From: Melghirimyces algeriensis
GTDB lineage: Bacteria; Bacillota; Bacilli; Thermoactinomycetales; DSM-45169
Length of the DNA stretch: 64,000 nt
Reading direction: 5' to 3'
NCBI RefSeq assembly: GCF_900182565.1
Contig: NZ_FXTI01000002.1
Span: 310,001 to 374,000, forward strand
The translations under genes were made by a program, and so were the position numbers. Shown piece by piece: positions 61,061 through 64,000 of the stretch. The first letter of the stretch is position 1. Every line of letters begins with the position of its first letter. The notes below the pieces were generated by a model, which saw only the letters and a list, made by a program, of their open reading frames with translations, was not told the origin of the DNA and did not search any database.

Positions 61061-62179
61061 TTATTCAAGGAAGTCTTTTAATCTCTTGCTTCGGCTGGGA
61101 TGACGCAGTTTACGAAGCGCTTTTGCTTCAATCTGTCGAATCCGTTCACGGGTAACTCCGAAGACTTTCCCCACTTCTTCGAGTGTGCGTGTCCGCCCGT
61201 CATCCAAGCCGAATCGTAGTCGCAGTACATTTTGCTCTCGATCCGACAGTGTATCAAGTACATCTTTCAGTTGCTCTTTTAAGAGTTCATAAGCTGCTGC
61301 ATCGGCAGGAGCCTGGGCATCATCATCCGGTATGAAATCACCGAGATGGGAATCATCTTCCTCTCCAATGGGGGTTTCCAACGACACTGGTTCCTGGGCA
61401 ATCTTCATGATTTCCCGAACTTTTTCCGGGCTGAGATCCATCTCCTCGGCAATTTCCTCCGGCGTAGGTTCTCGCCCCAACTCCTGAAGAAGTTGTCTTG
61501 AAACCCGGATTAATTTATTAATGGTTTCCACCATGTGAACCGGAATTCGGATGGTTCGGGCTTGATCAGCAATGGCACGGGTAATGGCTTGACGAATCCA
61601 CCAAGTGGCATAGGTACTAAACTTATATCCTTTTCGATAGTCAAATTTTTCCACTGCCTTGATTAATCCCATGTTGCCCTCCTGGATCAAATCAAGAAAG
61701 AGCATACCGCGACCTACATATCGTTTGGCTATACTAACCACCAAACGGAGGTTCGCTTCAGCCAAGCGGCGTTTGGCGATCTCGTCACCTTGTTCAATCT
61801 GCTTAGCGTACTCTACCTCTTCTTCAGCGGACAACAAGGGCACACGCCCGATTTCTTTCAGATACATCCGTACCGGATCATTGATCTTCACACCTGGCGG
61901 AACACTCAAATCATCTTCCAAAAGCTCATCTGTACTGGGTTCATTTTCTTGAGAAAAAACAATGTTGTCATCATCTTCATTGATCACTTCGATTCCCTGT
62001 TCACCCAAGGCTTCAAAAAAATCATCCACTTGTTGAGTGTCTTGGTCAAAAGCGGACATTTTTTCCATAATCTCTTTATATGTGAGGACCCCGCGCTTTT
62101 TCCCGAGATCAGTTAATTGCTCTTTCACTTGTTCTAACGTTAATTCTTGTTCCATATCGACATTCTGTTCATTTGCCAA
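61061..62179 (-). CDS. sigA: Primary RNA polymerase sigma factor SigA (RpoD)
   Basis: A protein of 372 residues, almost the Bacillus length (371). Region 1.1 is short (LTLEQVKEQLTDLGKKRGVLTYKEIMEKM). Regions 1.2-2 (DPVRMYLKEIGRVPLLSAEEE, YKFSTYATWWIRQAITRAIADQ), 3 (EEMDLSPEKVREIMKIAQEPVSLETPIGEEDDSHLGDFI) and 4 (TLEEVGKVFGVTRERIRQIEAKALRKLRHPSRS) are complete. TTG at 62179 is chosen: GGAAGGAGGG lies 9 bases upstream and the Bacillus protein starts at the same place. An ATG at 62212 overlaps the dnaG stop. Confidence 0.96.
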   Translation of the reverse strand: MANEQNVDMEQELTLEQVKEQLTDLGKKRGVLTYKEIMEKMSAFDQDTQQVDDFFEALGEQGIEVINEDDDNIVFSQENEPSTDELLEDDLSVPPGVKINDPVRMYLKEIGRVPLLSAEEEVEYAKQIEQGDEIAKRRLAEANLRLVVSIAKRYVGRGMLFLDLIQEGNMGLIKAVEKFDYRKGYKFSTYATWWIRQAITRAIADQARTIRIPVHMVETINKLIRVSRQLLQELGREPTPEEIAEEMDLSPEKVREIMKIAQEPVSLETPIGEEDDSHLGDFIPDDDAQAPADAAAYELLKEQLKDVLDTLSDREQNVLRLRFGLDDGRTRTLEEVGKVFGVTRERIRQIEAKALRKLRHPSRSKRLKDFLE

Positions 62180-62211
62180 CTTGAGATTCCCTCCTTCCCG
62201 GCTCCATTGCA

Positions 62212-64000
62212 TTAAGCCTCTTTTTGAACCATTTTCCTCAAACGCATCAGTTCAACCCCCAAACGGGTGGCCTTGGCAATGTCACCAGCACGCTCAGCCT
62301 GCTTCTGTTGTTCTTTTTTCCATTCAATTTCTTTATAAAGAGGATAATTGCGTATATGTCGGATATAATCCGCAATCTCTTCTTCTGTCACTTCCAAAGG
62401 TGCATCAAGGATTGCTAAACCACTCGCTTCCGCTAAAAGTTGATCATCCTGAAGAAAATGGATAAAACGCCCTGGATCAGCCGGATGACCTTCAGCGTAA
62501 TAAGCGTATAGATATGCGGCCAATGCTCCGTATACTTCTACATTAAATTCAGCACCAATGGTTTCCTGAACACGATCAGCGACAGCACGGTTATGCATCA
62601 TAGCCACCAACAGACGCTTTTCCGCTTCTTCATGAGCGAGGAAGCGCCGTTTGCGACCGACCATGTGTTTGCTGTTGTGATATCCATTATTCCACTTCTC
62701 CAGCCCTTTATCCCTGTCGCCTCTATTCTTCTTCGATGCGATACGGCGATGTTCCTGTTTCAGGGCATCAAGAGACACCTCAAACTCCTTCGCCAAAAAA
62801 CGCAAATAATGATCCCGTTCAATCGCTCGCGGAAGATCCGCTATCACCTCAATAGCCTGGGTGAGATATCGCATCCGTCCCTCTTCATCTTTCAGATCAA
62901 AATCTTCCTTTAACATCTTCAACTTAAAAGCAACATAGGGAAGCGCCTGTGCAATCACTTCCCCGGTGAAAGCTTTCGCCCCCCGTTTTCGAATGTAGTC
63001 ATCAGGGTCCAGTCCCGGCGGCATCTGTGCCACTTTTACGACACATCCCTGATTGCGGAGGACTTCCGAAGCCCGATCTGATGCATTCTGCCCAGCCGAA
63101 TCTGAATCATAACAGATAATGACATTCTCGGCATTTCTGCGAATCACCCGTGCCTGAGATTCTGTCAAGGAGGTTCCAAGATTGGCCAAACCGTTTTGGA
63201 CTCCCGCTTGCCAGGCAGAAATGAGATCCATATACCCTTCGAAGAGTACCGCTTGCCCTTCCTTTCGTATGGCTTTTCTAGCTCGGTGCAGATTATACAG
63301 AAACTTACCTTTGTGAAACAACAGCGTTTCCGGGCTGTTTAAATATTTGGGTTGACCTTCGCCCATCAGCCTTCCTCCAAAGCCGATCACCCTTCCCTGG
63401 GTGTCGTGTATGGGAAACATCACCCGTCCACGAAATCTGTCAAAGCGGGAAACGGAACCTCCAGATTGCTCCCGTTGAGCCAACAAGCCCGCCTTTACTG
63501 CCAACTCTTCATCAATATCTCTCCGCTTAAGGAAAGAGCGAAGAAACGAATAGGAGTCGGGAGCATACCCCAACTGGAATTCCTCCATCGCTTCCCCGGT
63601 AATCCCCCGTCTTTCCAAATATCGCCTCGCTTCCACTCCATGTTCCGTTTTCATCAGAAGGTGATGAAAAAGATTGGCTGCTAGCGTCATCACTTTTCGA
63701 TGTTGCTCCCGCTTTTTCTCTTCCGGATCATAGTCTGTATCTCCAGACGTTCCAGGAAGTTCAATTCCTGCCTGTTCAGCCAAACTGCGAACGGCTTCCA
63801 CAAAGGTAAATTGTTCGGTTTCCATCAAAAATTTAATGACATCGCCGCCAGCTCCGCACCCAAAACAGTAGTATATTTGTTTTTCCGGCGATACGGAAAA
63901 GGATGGGGTTTTCTCCGAATGAAACGGACACAAGCCAAAAAAGTTTCGTCCACTTTTTTTAAGTTGAACGGATTGTCCCACCACATCCACAATATCAAAA
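62212..64000 (-). CDS. dnaG: DNA primase DnaG (5' end outside window)
   Basis: The frame is open to the window edge, so the first few residues are missing. The zinc-binding domain is visible (CPFH...YYCFGCGAGG). Then comes the TOPRIM-containing catalytic core (VLFEGYMDLISAWQAG, VIICYDSDSAGQNAS) and the C-terminal DnaB-binding region. DnaG makes RNA primers for replication. It is followed at once by sigA, the usual Bacillales macromolecular-synthesis order. Confidence 0.96.
   Translation of the reverse strand, partial: FDIVDVVGQSVQLKKSGRNFFGLCPFHSEKTPSFSVSPEKQIYYCFGCGAGGDVIKFLMETEQFTFVEAVRSLAEQAGIELPGTSGDTDYDPEEKKREQHRKVMTLAANLFHHLLMKTEHGVEARRYLERRGITGEAMEEFQLGYAPDSYSFLRSFLKRRDIDEELAVKAGLLAQREQSGGSVSRFDRFRGRVMFPIHDTQGRVIGFGGRLMGEGQPKYLNSPETLLFHKGKFLYNLHRARKAIRKEGQAVLFEGYMDLISAWQAGVQNGLANLGTSLTESQARVIRRNAENVIICYDSDSAGQNASDRASEVLRNQGCVVKVAQMPPGLDPDDYIRKRGAKAFTGEVIAQALPYVAFKLKMLKEDFDLKDEEGRMRYLTQAIEVIADLPRAIERDHYLRFLAKEFEVSLDALKQEHRRIASKKNRGDRDKGLEKWNNGYHNSKHMVGRKRRFLAHEEAEKRLLVAMMHNRAVADRVQETIGAEFNVEVYGALAAYLYAYYAEGHPADPGRFIHFLQDDQLLAEASGLAILDAPLEVTEEEIADYIRHIRNYPLYKEIEWKKEQQKQAERAGDIAKATRLGVELMRLRKMVQKEA

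Noticed and set aside
62179..62212. ATG at 62212 as the sigA start
   Set aside because: It overlaps the dnaG stop; the TTG at 62179 has the ribosome site and matches the Bacillus N-terminus.
1..64000. CRISPR arrays, rRNA operons, prophage
   Set aside because: No regular direct repeats, rRNA signatures or phage structural genes were seen.

Overview
The window looks like chromosome of a spore-forming, Gram-positive Bacillota (class Bacilli). Markers are a SigA and DnaG close to the Bacillus type, GpsB, a SpoVE/FtsW-type SEDS protein, a YhcN/YlaJ spore lipoprotein, RocB, a nifZ-thiI pair, a class-B-like RNase P RNA and AGGAGG-type ribosome binding sites. Gene content (selenocysteine system, HPPD, NuoD, mixed Bacillus/Clostridium flavour) fits the Thermoactinomycetaceae, but that is an inference. 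No phage, CRISPR array, rRNA or intact transposase was seen.

Layout. 1-6.2 kb (minus): a partial UgtP/MGDG-type glycosyltransferase with a YkoP-like partner, a TerC metal exporter, RocB, and nifZ-thiI for tRNA 4-thiouridine. 6.3-8.9 kb (plus): selD-selA. 9-13 kb: TetR regulator with a palindromic operator candidate, a ribbon-helix-helix protein, a structured RNA ending in an IS200/IS605-like right-end hairpin, an MFS permease, queF with a remnant of a queuosine-precursor transporter, and a thioesterase. 13-25 kb: pruA/rocA, a repeat-containing surface protein, tRNA-Sec, a SulP transporter, an acyl-CoA synthetase, pyruvate carboxylase and a dienoyl-CoA-reductase-like SDR. 25-37 kb: CBS protein, tRNA-Gly, selB, a DedA protein, an orphan OppA, NlpC/P60 and S13 peptidases, GpsB, a spore lipoprotein and a zinc protease. 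37-49 kb: CPA2 antiporter, divergent SEDS proteins, a TPP-riboswitch thiazole operon (tenI-thiO-thiS-thiG), ferredoxin, DedA, an isolated NuoD, a nicotinamidase-like enzyme and an M42 peptidase. 49-64 kb: a secreted glycosidase-like protein, SGNH hydrolase, rnpB, yqfO-trmK, an EEP-family protein, M1 peptidase, HPPD, acyl-CoA dehydrogenase, then sigA and dnaG (5' end outside the window).

Main results. (1) All four selenocysteine genes (selD, selA, selC, selB) lie within about 22.6 kb but not in one operon. SelD is itself a selenoprotein: its catalytic position is an in-frame TGA followed by a bacterial SECIS-like hairpin, so an ordinary gene caller would start it too late. (2) A repeated element of 226-227 bp occurs twice, in opposite orientation. 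Each copy sits directly after the hairpin of an intrinsic terminator and is flanked by a duplicate of that particular hairpin. It has short terminal inverted repeats and a conserved internal stem-loop, and looks like an undescribed terminator-targeting MITE or mobile structured RNA. (3) A solo structured RNA of about 330 nt has an IS605-type end and no nuclease gene. (4) Several small genes, operators and riboswitch parts are recorded below.
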